Assembly (NCBI GenBank): GCA_002422605.1
Contig: DISW01000025.1
Location: 514,937-578,936 of the forward strand
Origin: Bacteriovoracaceae bacterium UBA6200
GTDB lineage: Bacteria; Bdellovibrionota; Bacteriovoracia; Bacteriovoracales; Bacteriovoracaceae
Reading direction: 5' to 3'
DNA length: 64,000 nt
Numbering within the stretch: position 1 is the first letter of the stretch; every line of letters starts with the position of its first letter. Made by a program: the position numbers and the translations under genes. Shown piece after piece: positions 26,250 through 34,591 of the stretch. Under the pieces are notes generated by a model, which saw nothing but the letters and a program-made list of their open reading frames with translations, was not told the DNA's origin and ran no database searches.

Positions 26250-26876
26250 ATGACAAATATTCTTATCATCACAAAAAACTTTAAACTCTTACGTAAGCTT
26301 AATTATCAACTCACATTTTGTGGATTTATGGTTGAAACCGTACCCACAACTGAAGCGGCCCTCAAGCTTATGGATGAGATTAAATTTAAAATTATCCTAT
26401 TAGATAGCATTGAAGCCAGGCATGAACTCAGTTCTTTTTGTCATGAGGCAAGGTATAAAGGGAGCAGGGCAGCCTTGATTCTAATGAGTGACTTCTATCA
26501 AGATTATTATCTTCAGGGGGGAGTAGATGATTACATCCTTAAGCCATTTGGATTAAATGATTTACGTCTCCTACTTAATAAGCAACTTGAGCGAAAGGCC
26601 TTAGAGAATAATCCGCTTACTCTGGGTGAACTTAAAATAGATGTGGCCGATAGTATGGTCTATATTCATGAAAAGATCCTTTCTCTGGGAAAAAAAGAGC
26701 TCGAGGTCCTCATAATCCTTACCAAAAAGGCAGGAAGAATTATTCGGCCTAATTCGCTTATGACTGAAGAAAGAATGCATGGACTTAGAAAAAAACTTAA
26801 AAAAGCCGCTGGTGAAACGTTGCAGATTAAATTCATTAAAGGCCTGGGGTACAAGTTAATTGCTCAGGGAACTTAA
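26250..26876 (+). CDS. Degenerate OmpR-like response regulator (pseudo-receiver)
   Basis: A 208-residue protein; the ATG at 26250 follows GAGGAGGA, better than the ORF start 28 codons earlier. It aligns throughout with the regulator at 20414-21088: LTFCGFMVETVPTTEAALKL, LKPFGLNDLR, LGELKID, SLGKKELEVLIILTKKAG and KGLGYKL. Two changes stand out. The metal-binding acidic triplet (EDD) is replaced by TKN at residues 8-10, although Asp52 is kept. About 13 residues before the recognition helix are missing (YDNADLYDRTVDS in the paralogue has no counterpart). Phosphorylation and classical DNA binding are therefore doubtful. A metzincin gene follows. Confidence 0.8.
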   Translation: MTNILIITKNFKLLRKLNYQLTFCGFMVETVPTTEAALKLMDEIKFKIILLDSIEARHELSSFCHEARYKGSRAALILMSDFYQDYYLQGGVDDYILKPFGLNDLRLLLNKQLERKALENNPLTLGELKIDVADSMVYIHEKILSLGKKELEVLIILTKKAGRIIRPNSLMTEERMHGLRKKLKKAAGETLQIKFIKGLGYKLIAQGT

Positions 26877-26983
26877 GGGTAAAATCAGGTTAAAGTTATT
26901 TTCAATTTGGTGGAGATTCCATATTCTGGTTTTGTTCAGACGAAACAGTTTAGAGTAAAATCAAAACTGATAACCAAGCTGAA

Positions 26984-27018
26984 TAAAAAAGATCATCTTC
27001 GGATGGTCTTTTTTTTTG
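26984..27018 (+). terminator. Rho-independent terminator after the degenerate regulator
   Basis: AGATCATC and GATGGTCT pair around TTCG, preceded by six A and followed by a run of eight or more T. It separates the regulator from the metzincin gene, so they are transcribed apart. Confidence 0.8.
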
Positions 27019-27106
27019 CCCTTTTTCGCGCATCAAATGGTGCTTCAAAACAACACATTTATTTTATTTCATGGGAAGATGGCCTCCAAAATAAAAGGAG
27101 ACGCCT

Positions 27107-27694
27107 ATGAGAGTTCTTGCCTTTTTCATTCTACTCGCATCGATGGTTACATTTGAAGTGAAGGCTTTTGTTCCCTCCGAAGCCTACACCTTCGATTTCA
27201 ATGTAAAGACTTTAAGGATAAGTCGTTATAAGGAGAATAAGCTTATTGAAGCCGTTGATCTTCTTAGAGAGGTTTTTGCATCTGAAGAGTTTAAAACAAG
27301 AATCTTGAATCATCGTTTTAAGGGGAAATATCGATACGCCTACAATAAGGGGCTTACGAATCGTCAAATTTATAACAAGATCCTAAAAGGAAGGGAGGAG
27401 CTTTATCCTTATATAAATAATGCCATGGATGTTGAAGTGGGATTTTTTACTAATCACAAATCTATCGTTATTGGTTACACCTGGCCTCAGTCTAAAAAAA
27501 TCTGGATGAACACGAAATACTTCAACCGTTTTGAGACAGAAGAAATTGCTTCCCATCTATTTCATGAATGGCTTCACAAGCTTGGGTTTGATCACGAAAG
27601 GAAGAGAACTCATGACAGACAATTCTCTGTGCCGTATGCTGTTGGTAGAATAGCTCTCGAGATTGCACGGGAAATAAATGAAGACCGAAATTAG
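27107..27694 (+). CDS. Secreted metzincin-like zinc protease (paralogue 2)
   Basis: A 195-residue protein with a cleavable signal peptide (MRVLAFFILLASMVTFEVKA) and no lipobox. It has HEWLHKLGFDH (His153, His157, His163), an exact HExxHxxGxxH site, and FSVPYAVG in place of the Met-turn. It matches paralogue 1 in segments such as GLTNRQIYNKIL and KKIWMNTKYF. Loss of the lipid anchor suggests release to periplasm or outside. The start has AAAAGGAG upstream. Its last 17 bp overlap the SET-domain gene. Confidence 0.75.
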   Translation: MRVLAFFILLASMVTFEVKAFVPSEAYTFDFNVKTLRISRYKENKLIEAVDLLREVFASEEFKTRILNHRFKGKYRYAYNKGLTNRQIYNKILKGREELYPYINNAMDVEVGFFTNHKSIVIGYTWPQSKKIWMNTKYFNRFETEEIASHLFHEWLHKLGFDHERKRTHDRQFSVPYAVGRIALEIAREINEDRN

Positions 27695-28031
27695 ACATAC
27701 TCCACAAAAAGGCCGGGGCATATTTGCGTTGGCAGATATTCGTCCCGGCGAAATTATTGAAACCTGCCAATTAATCCTCATGGAGATGGATGAGATCCAG
27801 GGAGTGCTGGAAGCCTATATCTTTCAATATAAGAAGAAGGTTGCTGCGGTGGCCCTCGGAAATGGTTCTCTTTACAATCACTCTGATAGACCTAATGCAG
27901 AATTTTACTTCAATTATAAGAAGAAAGTTCTGATCTTCCGTGCCTTAAAGAAGATTGCCGCCCAATCTGAAATTACGGTGAATTACGGGTATACCGCAAG
28001 TGAGAAAAAGCAGTTTGCGATCAAAAGCTGA
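27678..28031 (+). CDS. SET-domain protein (putative lysine methyltransferase)
   Basis: A compact 117-residue SET domain. KGRGIFALADIRPGEIIE is the N-terminal SET motif, GSLYNHSDRPNAEF contains the NHS SAM/substrate site, and SEITVNYGY carries the catalytic Tyr segment. It lacks pre- and post-SET zinc clusters, as usual for bacterial forms. It overlaps the metzincin gene by 17 bp and so lies in its transcript. The methylated target is unknown. Confidence 0.85.
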   Translation: MKTEIRHTPQKGRGIFALADIRPGEIIETCQLILMEMDEIQGVLEAYIFQYKKKVAAVALGNGSLYNHSDRPNAEFYFNYKKKVLIFRALKKIAAQSEITVNYGYTASEKKQFAIKS

Positions 28032-28072
28032 AAGCTTAGAATAATCCTATCACTTTTATTAAGAGGCAGGAT

Positions 28073-29236
28073 ATGGATTCAGAGCGCGATAAATGGAATA
28101 TTAATACCAGACTTAACCATCCTTTAGAGGTCTCTCTTCTAGAAGGTAATAGACCGCTGGTTGGTGCTATTTACCAATCAGTTAAATATGCTCCTTCTGA
28201 TAAATATCCCATGAGCGAACAGTTTATTTATTCACGAGGCTCCAATCCCACGACCCGTAGATTAGAAATGGCTCTGGCCGAGTTACAGCATAAAGAAGAT
28301 TGCATTGTGGTTAGCTCGGGAATTGCGGCCTTAACAGGCACTTTCCTGGCACTTCTCTCAAGCGGAGATCATGTCATTTCCTTTCGTGAGCTTTATAAAC
28401 CCTCTCGATTATTTATTAAAAATATTCTGTCCAAATATCAAGTCGAGCATACTTTCTTAAGCCTTCTGAATATGGATGAATTAGAAAATGCCATCAAACC
28501 TGGAAAGACAAAGCTTATCCATTTTGAAAGTCCGTCAAATCCAAATCTGGATATTGCAGATATTGAAAGAATCATCTCAGTGGCCAGAAAGCATGGAATA
28601 CTTATTAGCATGGACGGTACCTTTGCGGGACTTCATCAGCATAATCAATATGATATTGATCTGATGATCCACAGTCTGACAAAATTTGGAAATGGCCACG
28701 GGGATGTGATGGCAGGATCAATTGCCGGTTCGAAGAATCTTATCAAGACCATTCGTGAAATGACCATTTACCTAGGTGCGACTCCAGATCCTCATTCTTC
28801 GTATCTTTTAGAAAGAGGGCTTAAGACTTATATGCTTCGCTATGAAAGACAGACTAAAAATGCCACTAAGCTTGCTGGCTTTCTTGTTAAACATCCTAAA
28901 GTTAAATGTGTTCGCTACCCAGGTCTAGAAAATCACCGAGGCCATGAGCTGGCAAAGAAACAAATGAATGATATGGGAGCTGTTATCTCCTTTGAAATTG
29001 ATCCAGGGGTTGCTTCTTCAGCTGATCAATTTTGCCACATGCTAAAGTTGATACAACTAACAGCGAGTATTGGTTCCACTGAAAGTATCATTTGCCCTAG
29101 TAATACTTTTTTTGGGCAAGAACTTTCCCCCGAAGAAAAAATGGAAATGGGATTAAATACCCATTCCCTAAGATTGTCAGTTGGTCTCGAAGATCCAGAA
29201 GATCTGATACAAGACTTAAAGGATGCCTTAGAATGA
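28073..29236 (+). CDS. PLP-dependent Cys/Met metabolism enzyme (cystathionine gamma-synthase/lyase family)
   Basis: A 387-residue fold-type I PLP enzyme. FIYSRGSNPTTRRLEMALAE near residue 50 is the Tyr-Arg phosphate-binding signature, CIVVSSGIAALTGTFLAL anchors the cofactor ring region, and IHSLTKFGNGHGDVMAG places the Schiff-base Lys at residue 204. STESIICPSN matches the substrate-side Ser region. Members are cystathionine synthases, lyases, methionine gamma-lyases or sulfhydrylases, and the exact reaction is not readable. It could in principle supply the C-S lyase missing near egtB/egtD, but there is no physical link. It overlaps the next gene by 4 bp. Confidence 0.85.
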   Translation: MDSERDKWNINTRLNHPLEVSLLEGNRPLVGAIYQSVKYAPSDKYPMSEQFIYSRGSNPTTRRLEMALAELQHKEDCIVVSSGIAALTGTFLALLSSGDHVISFRELYKPSRLFIKNILSKYQVEHTFLSLLNMDELENAIKPGKTKLIHFESPSNPNLDIADIERIISVARKHGILISMDGTFAGLHQHNQYDIDLMIHSLTKFGNGHGDVMAGSIAGSKNLIKTIREMTIYLGATPDPHSSYLLERGLKTYMLRYERQTKNATKLAGFLVKHPKVKCVRYPGLENHRGHELAKKQMNDMGAVISFEIDPGVASSADQFCHMLKLIQLTASIGSTESIICPSNTFFGQELSPEEKMEMGLNTHSLRLSVGLEDPEDLIQDLKDALE

Positions 29237-30033
29237 GATATGTTTTCACTGTTTTCATCGCTCTCATTGGTGGTTATGCACTTTATCCTTATGTAAATGG
29301 GCCTAAAGCTGAAAAAAAGGATGAATTTACAGAACGGTTTCATAGGTTTCTTCTGGAGGAGGCCCGTGTATACGCCAAAAGTACTGATCCGAATACTAAG
29401 ATGAAAGCAGCCGATCAGATGTATCAAAAGATGTCCCATATCCTTAATGAGGAACTTGATTTAGAAAGTGAAAAGAATTTGCCGGCCGAGATAAAAGTTA
29501 CCGTTAAACCAGAAGTAAAAAAGTCCGAGGCTCCAAAAATTCTACCTGCTCAGAAGAGTGTGCCTGAAAAAAAAGAAATCGATTTTCCCAAGAATCAAAC
29601 TATTGCAGAAAAATATCACACAAACACCCTGGATCGAAATAGCGTGATGACCTTCAATGAGCTCCCTTTTCTCTCTGATAAAGATTCCCGCATCCAAAAA
29701 TTGATTGGAGTGTTTGAAGGAAAGGTTAAAAGCTTCACTTCAACTCGTACCGGTGATGAGGAACGTATTTCAATGAAGGTTAATCAGGATAAGACGAAAG
29801 AGATGACCATCACTCAGATTGTTGATTCTTACGATAATGTCACTCTTGATACTTCCAAGAAAACGTCTCTCACTTTTAAAAGTGTTCCAGGGGATGAAAA
29901 CCTGCTTTTAATGCTTATTCCGGATGGGTCTATCATTCTTGATTTAAGAAGATTCCCTGTTCTTACTGGTAAGGTACTCTCTTTGTCCCAAGTTAGAGGA
30001 GAGTTTCAAATGGAGAAGATTCAGAAAAATTAA
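29233..30033 (+). CDS. Membrane-anchored hypothetical protein, 266 residues
   Basis: A single N-terminal hydrophobic helix (YVFTVFIALIGGYALYPYV) is followed by a charged helical segment, a Lys/Pro/Glu-rich linker (residues about 80-115) and a C-terminal beta-rich domain of about 130 residues starting near SVMTFNELPFLSD. No catalytic motif was found. The start overlaps the PLP enzyme stop by 4 bp. I do not recognise the family; an inner-membrane protein with a periplasmic domain is likely. Confidence 0.6.
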   Translation: MRYVFTVFIALIGGYALYPYVNGPKAEKKDEFTERFHRFLLEEARVYAKSTDPNTKMKAADQMYQKMSHILNEELDLESEKNLPAEIKVTVKPEVKKSEAPKILPAQKSVPEKKEIDFPKNQTIAEKYHTNTLDRNSVMTFNELPFLSDKDSRIQKLIGVFEGKVKSFTSTRTGDEERISMKVNQDKTKEMTITQIVDSYDNVTLDTSKKTSLTFKSVPGDENLLLMLIPDGSIILDLRRFPVLTGKVLSLSQVRGEFQMEKIQKN

Positions 30034-30090
30034 TTAATTGGTATCGAGTTTGCTTCCTTCTTTAGTAGATCATCTCCTAAGGAGGAAATT

Positions 30091-30546
30091 ATGACGGACA
30101 CTCCAATTAATCAGGGTTTTGACCAAGAAGTAGGGGAAAATCGACCCGTCTCCATAACGAAACTGAAAGAATATGGAATGAAGGCTTATGGCCCCATTAT
30201 TGACGTTGTCTATAAGTATCAAGATGAATTTACTCCCTATTTTAATGCTTTAATAAAAGGCCTGCAGGGTGGAGTGGAGCGTTTAAATGGTGAAGGAGCA
30301 AATGAAGCAGAAAAGTATGTTTCACGCTTTTTCCAGGAAGCCTCACAGAGTTTAGAAGGTATTAGCCAAAAACTTTCTTCAAAAGACATCAATAGCATCA
30401 AAGAATTTTTACAAGAACAAGGACGGGCACGGCCAAGTATCATGTTTTCGTCTTCCTACGTAGCAGGCCTTCTTTTTGGCCGTCTAGGTCGACATATTAT
30501 TGGGCATAAGTCCGCTTCCGCTACTCAAGATGAGGCCATCCACTAG
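30091..30546 (+). CDS. Small envelope protein with C-terminal glycine-rich hydrophobic segment
   Basis: A 151-residue protein starting after a strong AAGGAGG site. It is mainly helical with a Gln/Glu-rich middle and ends in a short hydrophobic GxxxG segment, SSSYVAGLLFGRLGRHI, that could insert in the membrane. It is first of a three-gene cluster with a holin-family III (YqjE-type) protein and a DUF3618 protein, a common envelope-stress arrangement in which the first gene encodes a YqjD-like peripheral protein. I infer that role from position and shape, not from a clear match. Confidence 0.6.
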   Translation: MTDTPINQGFDQEVGENRPVSITKLKEYGMKAYGPIIDVVYKYQDEFTPYFNALIKGLQGGVERLNGEGANEAEKYVSRFFQEASQSLEGISQKLSSKDINSIKEFLQEQGRARPSIMFSSSYVAGLLFGRLGRHIIGHKSASATQDEAIH

Positions 30547-30559
30547 TAAAGGAGTTGTT

Positions 30560-31027
30560 ATGGAACCTACTACGAATATACAAAATGATGTTGATCCCTT
30601 TATCAACGGCTCTGGACAGGTTCAACACGGAACTGAACGCGAGTCCTGGAAGGATATGGCCCAAGGGGTATATGGAGATGTTGTTCATTTAATGGAAAAA
30701 GAAGGACGGCTCATCAGAACCGAGATGAATGAGAAACTCACCGATGTGAAAAATGCGAGTGTTAATATTGGAGTGGGAGGAGTTCTGCTTCATACTGGAG
30801 CGCTATGTTTTGCGGCCACTTGTATCATTCTTCTGGGCCAGGTTATGAATCTATGGATTGCGTCTGCTGTTGTTACATTTGTTTTCCTGGCAGTAGGAGC
30901 TTTCTTATTAATGGCGGCCAAAAAGAAACTAGAAGCCGACAATCTAAAGCCTAATCGATCTCTTGCCGCTTTTGGAGAAATTCGCCACACGCTCAAGGAG
31001 AAAGTAAATGAAATCACCAAACACTGA
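30560..31027 (+). CDS. Holin superfamily III / YqjE-type membrane protein
   Basis: A 155-residue protein starting at the ATG at 30560 after AAAGGAG. A soluble amphipathic region of about 70 residues (GDVVHLMEKEGRLIRTEMNE) precedes two transmembrane helices (GGVLLHTGALCFAATCIILL and IASAVVTFVFLAVGAFLLMA) and a basic tail. This is the layout of the DUF1469/YqjE family, often named putative holin-X although it is cellular, not phage. It overlaps the DUF3618 gene by 20 bp. Confidence 0.8.
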   Translation: MEPTTNIQNDVDPFINGSGQVQHGTERESWKDMAQGVYGDVVHLMEKEGRLIRTEMNEKLTDVKNASVNIGVGGVLLHTGALCFAATCIILLGQVMNLWIASAVVTFVFLAVGAFLLMAAKKKLEADNLKPNRSLAAFGEIRHTLKEKVNEITKH

Positions 31028-31778
31028 GAAAAAATCTTCTGAAGAATTAGAGGATGAAGTTAATTATGAACTTAATAATGTGCGTAGGGGATTAGATAAG
31101 ATGCAAAGCCGGCTTACTCCCGGACAAATTTTAGATGATGTTATTTATTATCCTCATGGAGGTTCGACCTCCGGAGCCTTTGAGCACATGAAGAGTAATC
31201 CAGTCGGGACAGCTTTTTTATCACTGGGAACGCTTCTCTTAATGGAAGACCAGAACCGCAGCAGTGTAGAGACGAGTATGCGGGATAAAATGATGGGAAT
31301 GAAGCATGATGTGAAATCCCGGACTCAGGAATTCAAAAATACCATCAATACCAAAAAAAATGAAATCAAAGACAATCTTCAAAAGAAGAAAGAAGAGTTC
31401 CAATCAAGGCGTTCTTATGGAGCAGACTTTGAAGGAATTGATGACGAGGCCATGATCAACAAAGAAAGTACCAAAGATAAAGTTAAAGAGCGCATGGGTA
31501 AGGTCAAAGAAAACCTCTCTACAAGTTTCCAAACTGGTAAGGAAAAGTTTCAAGGACTAGATCCTCTTACCTATATGGCCATTGGTGCGGGATTAGGAGC
31601 TTTAACAGGTGCTTCTCTTCCAGTCAGCGATAAAGAACGTGACATGGTGGACACTCGTTTTAGTGAAAAGTTTTCTGATTTTGGCAGAGACTTTCAAGAA
31701 GCTATCAATGAGTCGACTAATTTACTTAAGGACTTAGTCGTTGATGATGTGAAGGATCGGACTATAAATTTATTCTAA
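31008..31778 (+). CDS. DUF3618-type protein
   Basis: A 256-residue protein, started by an ATG after AAGGAGAAAGTAA inside the previous gene. The N-terminal DUF3618 signature is visible: helix VRRGLDKMQSRLTPGQILDD followed by a YYPHGG turn and SNPVGTAFLSLGTLLL. The middle is a highly charged Lys/Glu coil (residues about 85-175) and a short hydrophobic Gly/Ala segment (YMAIGAGLGALTGASLPVS) lies near residue 190. The family accompanies YqjE-like proteins in envelope or osmotic stress loci. Its mechanism is unknown. Confidence 0.8.
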   Translation: MKSPNTEKKSSEELEDEVNYELNNVRRGLDKMQSRLTPGQILDDVIYYPHGGSTSGAFEHMKSNPVGTAFLSLGTLLLMEDQNRSSVETSMRDKMMGMKHDVKSRTQEFKNTINTKKNEIKDNLQKKKEEFQSRRSYGADFEGIDDEAMINKESTKDKVKERMGKVKENLSTSFQTGKEKFQGLDPLTYMAIGAGLGALTGASLPVSDKERDMVDTRFSEKFSDFGRDFQEAINESTNLLKDLVVDDVKDRTINLF

Positions 31779-31787
31779 CTATTTACG

Positions 31788-31814
31788 GGCAGAGCTGCCT
31801 TAGGCAGCTCTGCC
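31788..31814. terminator. Perfect 12-bp hairpin between convergent genes
   Basis: GGCAGAGCTGCC and GGCAGCTCTGCC pair perfectly around TTA. It follows the DUF3618 gene and precedes, on the other strand, the end of the 54-residue ORF. It lacks a T run on the plus side, so it may act on either transcript as a stability element. Confidence 0.65.
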
Positions 31815-31822
31815 ATACTTCA

Positions 31823-31987
31823 TTAATTAATCGTAAAAGCTTTCTTAGAAGTTTTGTAAGCAACTTTCGTTTGTTGTTTTTTATCATCGGCCAGCGCTGA
31901 TTTTTTTTTCTCTACCTTCATCCCATTGTTGCTTGAAATGCAAAGGATGAATAATCCCCATGAAACAGTATTGATAATCATTCTCAT
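31823..31987 (-). CDS. Small exported Lys-rich protein, 54 residues
   Basis: Within the 348-bp gap 31779-32126, the ATG at 31987 is preceded by AAGGAGG at ideal spacing. The peptide begins with a hydrophobic segment MIINTVSWGLFILCISSNNG containing one Cys that could be a weak lipobox, then a basic tail rich in Lys, Gln and Ala (EKKKSALADDKKQQTK). It is probably a small membrane or secreted protein. Sequence between it and the peroxidase gene at 32127 is AT-rich with no other feature seen. Confidence 0.55.
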   Translation of the reverse strand: MRMIINTVSWGLFILCISSNNGMKVEKKKSALADDKKQQTKVAYKTSKKAFTIN

Positions 31988-32126
31988 CCTAAGGCCTCCT
32001 TGTTAGTAAGAAAGTACCAACAAAAACTTGCAAGAGTGTGGAGGTTTTACGCGATGCGCACCTTGGTTTTACTCATGAAAACCTGATTTGGTTTGACAGT
32101 TAATACTTAAGTTCTATTATTCAAAC

Positions 32127-33374
32127 ATGAAAAAATTAATTCTTCTTTTGCTGGTTTTTACAACCGAAATCTACGCCCTTGAACCCATTGATCAAAAGCT
32201 TCAAGGCTATATTAAAACTTTCAATCTGGTCCCTTTAAAAGCACCCAGACCTAGGAACGATAAGCTCTTTATTCTTGGCCGGAACCTTTTCATGGATCAG
32301 CGCCTGGCCGGTAATAACAACATCAGTTGTATGGAATGCCATCACCCGAGACTTGGAACAGGGGACGGCCTTCCGCTTTCATTAGGCGAAGGAGCAAAAG
32401 GTTTTCAAATTAATGGCCGTCAGAGAATTCAGGGAACAGGACGAGTTCTCGCCCGCAATGCTCCCGCCATTATGAATCTTCATAATGTTCCTGTTCTTTT
32501 TTGGGATGGGCGAGTGATGTATTCAGAGAACTCTAAAACTTTTAAAACTCCGGTGCCACTCCGTCATGCGGTTTCGAAAGTCATGACAAGTGCCCTTGCG
32601 GCTCAGGCCATTTTTCCAATGGTGGATCATGATGAAATGAGAGGCCTTAAGGGAACGAATCCCATTGCAGATGCTCAAGATGAGTATGAGGCCTGGGATC
32701 TCATTGTTAAAAAAATCATGGCGATTGAAGGCTATAAGAAACTTTTTGAAGAAGTCTTTCCTGGTCAGAAAATTAATATTGGCCACTTCGGTGAAGCCTT
32801 AGGTGAGTTCCAGTCGCAAGCTTTCTTTTTGGGCGACACTCCTTATGACCGATACATTTCAGGGCGAGTAGAAGCCTTGAATCCAACACAAAAAATGGGA
32901 ATGGATATTTTCTTCGGCAAAGGAAAATGTGGGGAATGCCACCAGGGAGAACAACTTTCCATGCTGGAATTTAAAAATGTTGGGGTTCCTCAGATTGGCC
33001 CGGGTAAAGAGAAGGGAATGGATTTTGGCCGCTATCAGTGGGATAAAAATGAAGCTAACCGATTTGCCTTCCGTGTGCCACCTTTACGAAACGTAGTGCT
33101 GACGGCTCCTTATTTCCATGACGGCTCTTTTGAGACTCTGGAAGAAGTCGTCGAGCATTATGATGACATTAAAGCGAGCCTTGAAAGTTACCGTATCCTA
33201 AGACAGTGGACTAATTATTTAAGTCCCATAAGTGATCACGAACATCGCACCAATGAATTCATCTATGCGAGCCTCGCTGAAGACCTTCCTTTGAAGTTAG
33301 AATTTACTGAAGAGGAAGAAGAAGCTCTGGTGGAGTTCATGAAGACAGCTCTAACTGATATAAGGCTTCAGTAA
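32127..33374 (+). CDS. Di-heme cytochrome c peroxidase (CCP/MauG family)
   Basis: A 415-residue periplasmic protein with signal peptide MKKLILLLLVFTTEIYA. Two heme c attachment sites are present: SCMECHHP (Cys68) and KCGECHQG (Cys268). The later segment FRVPPLRNVVLTAPYFHDGS has the Arg-Asn and His-Asp residues typical of the family. It reduces hydrogen peroxide using cytochrome c, or belongs to the related MauG-like oxidases, which this sequence cannot settle. It is followed by a terminator and appears monocistronic. Confidence 0.92.
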   Translation: MKKLILLLLVFTTEIYALEPIDQKLQGYIKTFNLVPLKAPRPRNDKLFILGRNLFMDQRLAGNNNISCMECHHPRLGTGDGLPLSLGEGAKGFQINGRQRIQGTGRVLARNAPAIMNLHNVPVLFWDGRVMYSENSKTFKTPVPLRHAVSKVMTSALAAQAIFPMVDHDEMRGLKGTNPIADAQDEYEAWDLIVKKIMAIEGYKKLFEEVFPGQKINIGHFGEALGEFQSQAFFLGDTPYDRYISGRVEALNPTQKMGMDIFFGKGKCGECHQGEQLSMLEFKNVGVPQIGPGKEKGMDFGRYQWDKNEANRFAFRVPPLRNVVLTAPYFHDGSFETLEEVVEHYDDIKASLESYRILRQWTNYLSPISDHEHRTNEFIYASLAEDLPLKLEFTEEEEEALVEFMKTALTDIRLQ

Positions 33375-33413
33375 TTTGGCCCCAGATTCGCAGCTATAAT
33401 CTCAAAATCAACT

Positions 33414-33449
33414 TAAGGCCCTAAGGAATCATACCCTTAGGGTCTTTAC
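33414..33449 (+). terminator. Terminator of the peroxidase gene
   Basis: GGCCCTAAGG and CCTTAGGGTC pair around AATCATAC (GACCCTAAGG-like inverted arms) and are followed by TTT. It lies about 40 bp after the stop codon. Confidence 0.6.
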
Positions 33450-33492
33450 GACTGTTTAGAAGATAGACGGCCGTAAACTTTTGGGAGTCATT

Positions 33493-33888
33493 ATGAAAAA
33501 GATCTTAGCCCTTACTGTAATGATGATGTCTACTTATTCATTTGCTGATGCCTCTCTTCAGATTGAGTGGGGTGGTCGGGCCTTTTTCAATGAAATCGAA
33601 TGCATTACCACCGTTTTAGATAAAGAAAATACCAATTGTGAGCAGTATAACGAGGTTATGGTTTGTACAAACCCATTCACTGCTCGTTTAACTACAGGTG
33701 AAGAGCGTAATTTACAAATAGTTTCAGAAGTTCATGTTGCTTCTGATTCCAGATTATGGAAAAAGCTTTCTTTTGGCATGACCGATAAATTAAATGCGGC
33801 TTCGGCCAAGGCTCAGGCGAAGTTCGAAGTTAAAGAAATGATAAAAGAACTGGAATCGATTAAGCCCTGCGATTCTAGTGATGAATAG
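33493..33888 (+). CDS. Secreted hypothetical protein with conserved-looking cysteines
   Basis: A 131-residue protein. The ATG at 33493 with GGGAG upstream opens a signal peptide (MKKILALTVMMMSTYSFA). The mature part has four cysteines (IECITT, TNCEQY, VMVCTN, KPCDSS), enough for two disulfides, and an amphipathic C-terminal helix. I recognise no family. It overlaps the convergent SDR gene by 14 bp. Confidence 0.65.
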   Translation: MKKILALTVMMMSTYSFADASLQIEWGGRAFFNEIECITTVLDKENTNCEQYNEVMVCTNPFTARLTTGEERNLQIVSEVHVASDSRLWKKLSFGMTDKLNAASAKAQAKFEVKEMIKELESIKPCDSSDE

Positions 33889-34591
33889 TTTTCATTAAAT
33901 CCATTCTTGTTTTCTCTGGCAAAAGCTTCATGGCGACACCCTGAAGCTTTGCCAGAATACTTCCAGAAAATACTTTTTCTCTTCCGGCCATCATCGCCTC
34001 ATAAGATAGCTTCGCTACTTCAGTTAAGTCACTCTCGAGTTTTGCCTCACTTCCTGCTTCCGGAACAAGCAGGGTCACTCCCACATTGAAATTTCTTACT
34101 TCACTCCTGATGGTATCGGCAAAACTACTGAGGAAGGCAATTTGCGCATCATAAACAGCTTCATACGGGAAGGGCGCGATCGAGGTAATCATAATTTTAC
34201 CATCGCCTCTAGTCCTCATGATAGGGACGAGACGTTTCATCAAATGAACTGTTGAAATAAGATTGATATTAATTAAATCTATTTCTTCTTTAAGATCGGT
34301 TTCGGAAAAGTCTCCGCCACGACCTTCCTGGGTGTTGATCACAAGATTATCCAGAAGATCATCCTGCTTGAGAATTTGCTGATACAAATTTTCAATACCC
34401 GAATAGGTTCCAATATTAACCTTAACTGCTTCCACCGTATAACCCTGGTCTGTAAGATCTTCCTGTACTTCAAAGACCAAATCGTTTCCTGAGACAAGAA
34501 GAAGCTTATGTCCATTTTCGCAAAATTGTCTTGCGAGTTCTAAACCTATTCCTCTATCAGCTCCAGTTATCACAGTCAGTGGTTGTTTCAT
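33875..34591 (-). CDS. SDR-fold protein, probably catalytically altered
   Basis: A 238-residue Rossmann protein of the short-chain dehydrogenase/reductase family. The cofactor motif ITGADRGIGLELARQF is intact. The active site is not: the expected YxxxK appears as YDAQI, so the catalytic Lys is replaced, although Ser in MITSIAP and the Tyr remain. The NAG motif is also altered (LVINTQEG). It may bind NAD(P)H without normal reductase activity. It is divergent from the frmA operon with about 145 bp between starts. Confidence 0.8.
   Translation of the reverse strand: MKQPLTVITGADRGIGLELARQFCENGHKLLLVSGNDLVFEVQEDLTDQGYTVEAVKVNIGTYSGIENLYQQILKQDDLLDNLVINTQEGRGGDFSETDLKEEIDLININLISTVHLMKRLVPIMRTRGDGKIMITSIAPFPYEAVYDAQIAFLSSFADTIRSEVRNFNVGVTLLVPEAGSEAKLESDLTEVAKLSYEAMMAGREKVFSGSILAKLQGVAMKLLPEKTRMDLMKTIHH

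Noticed and set aside
30560..31027. Phage holin, hence prophage
   Set aside because: Belongs to the cellular YqjE/DUF1469 family; no other phage gene is near.
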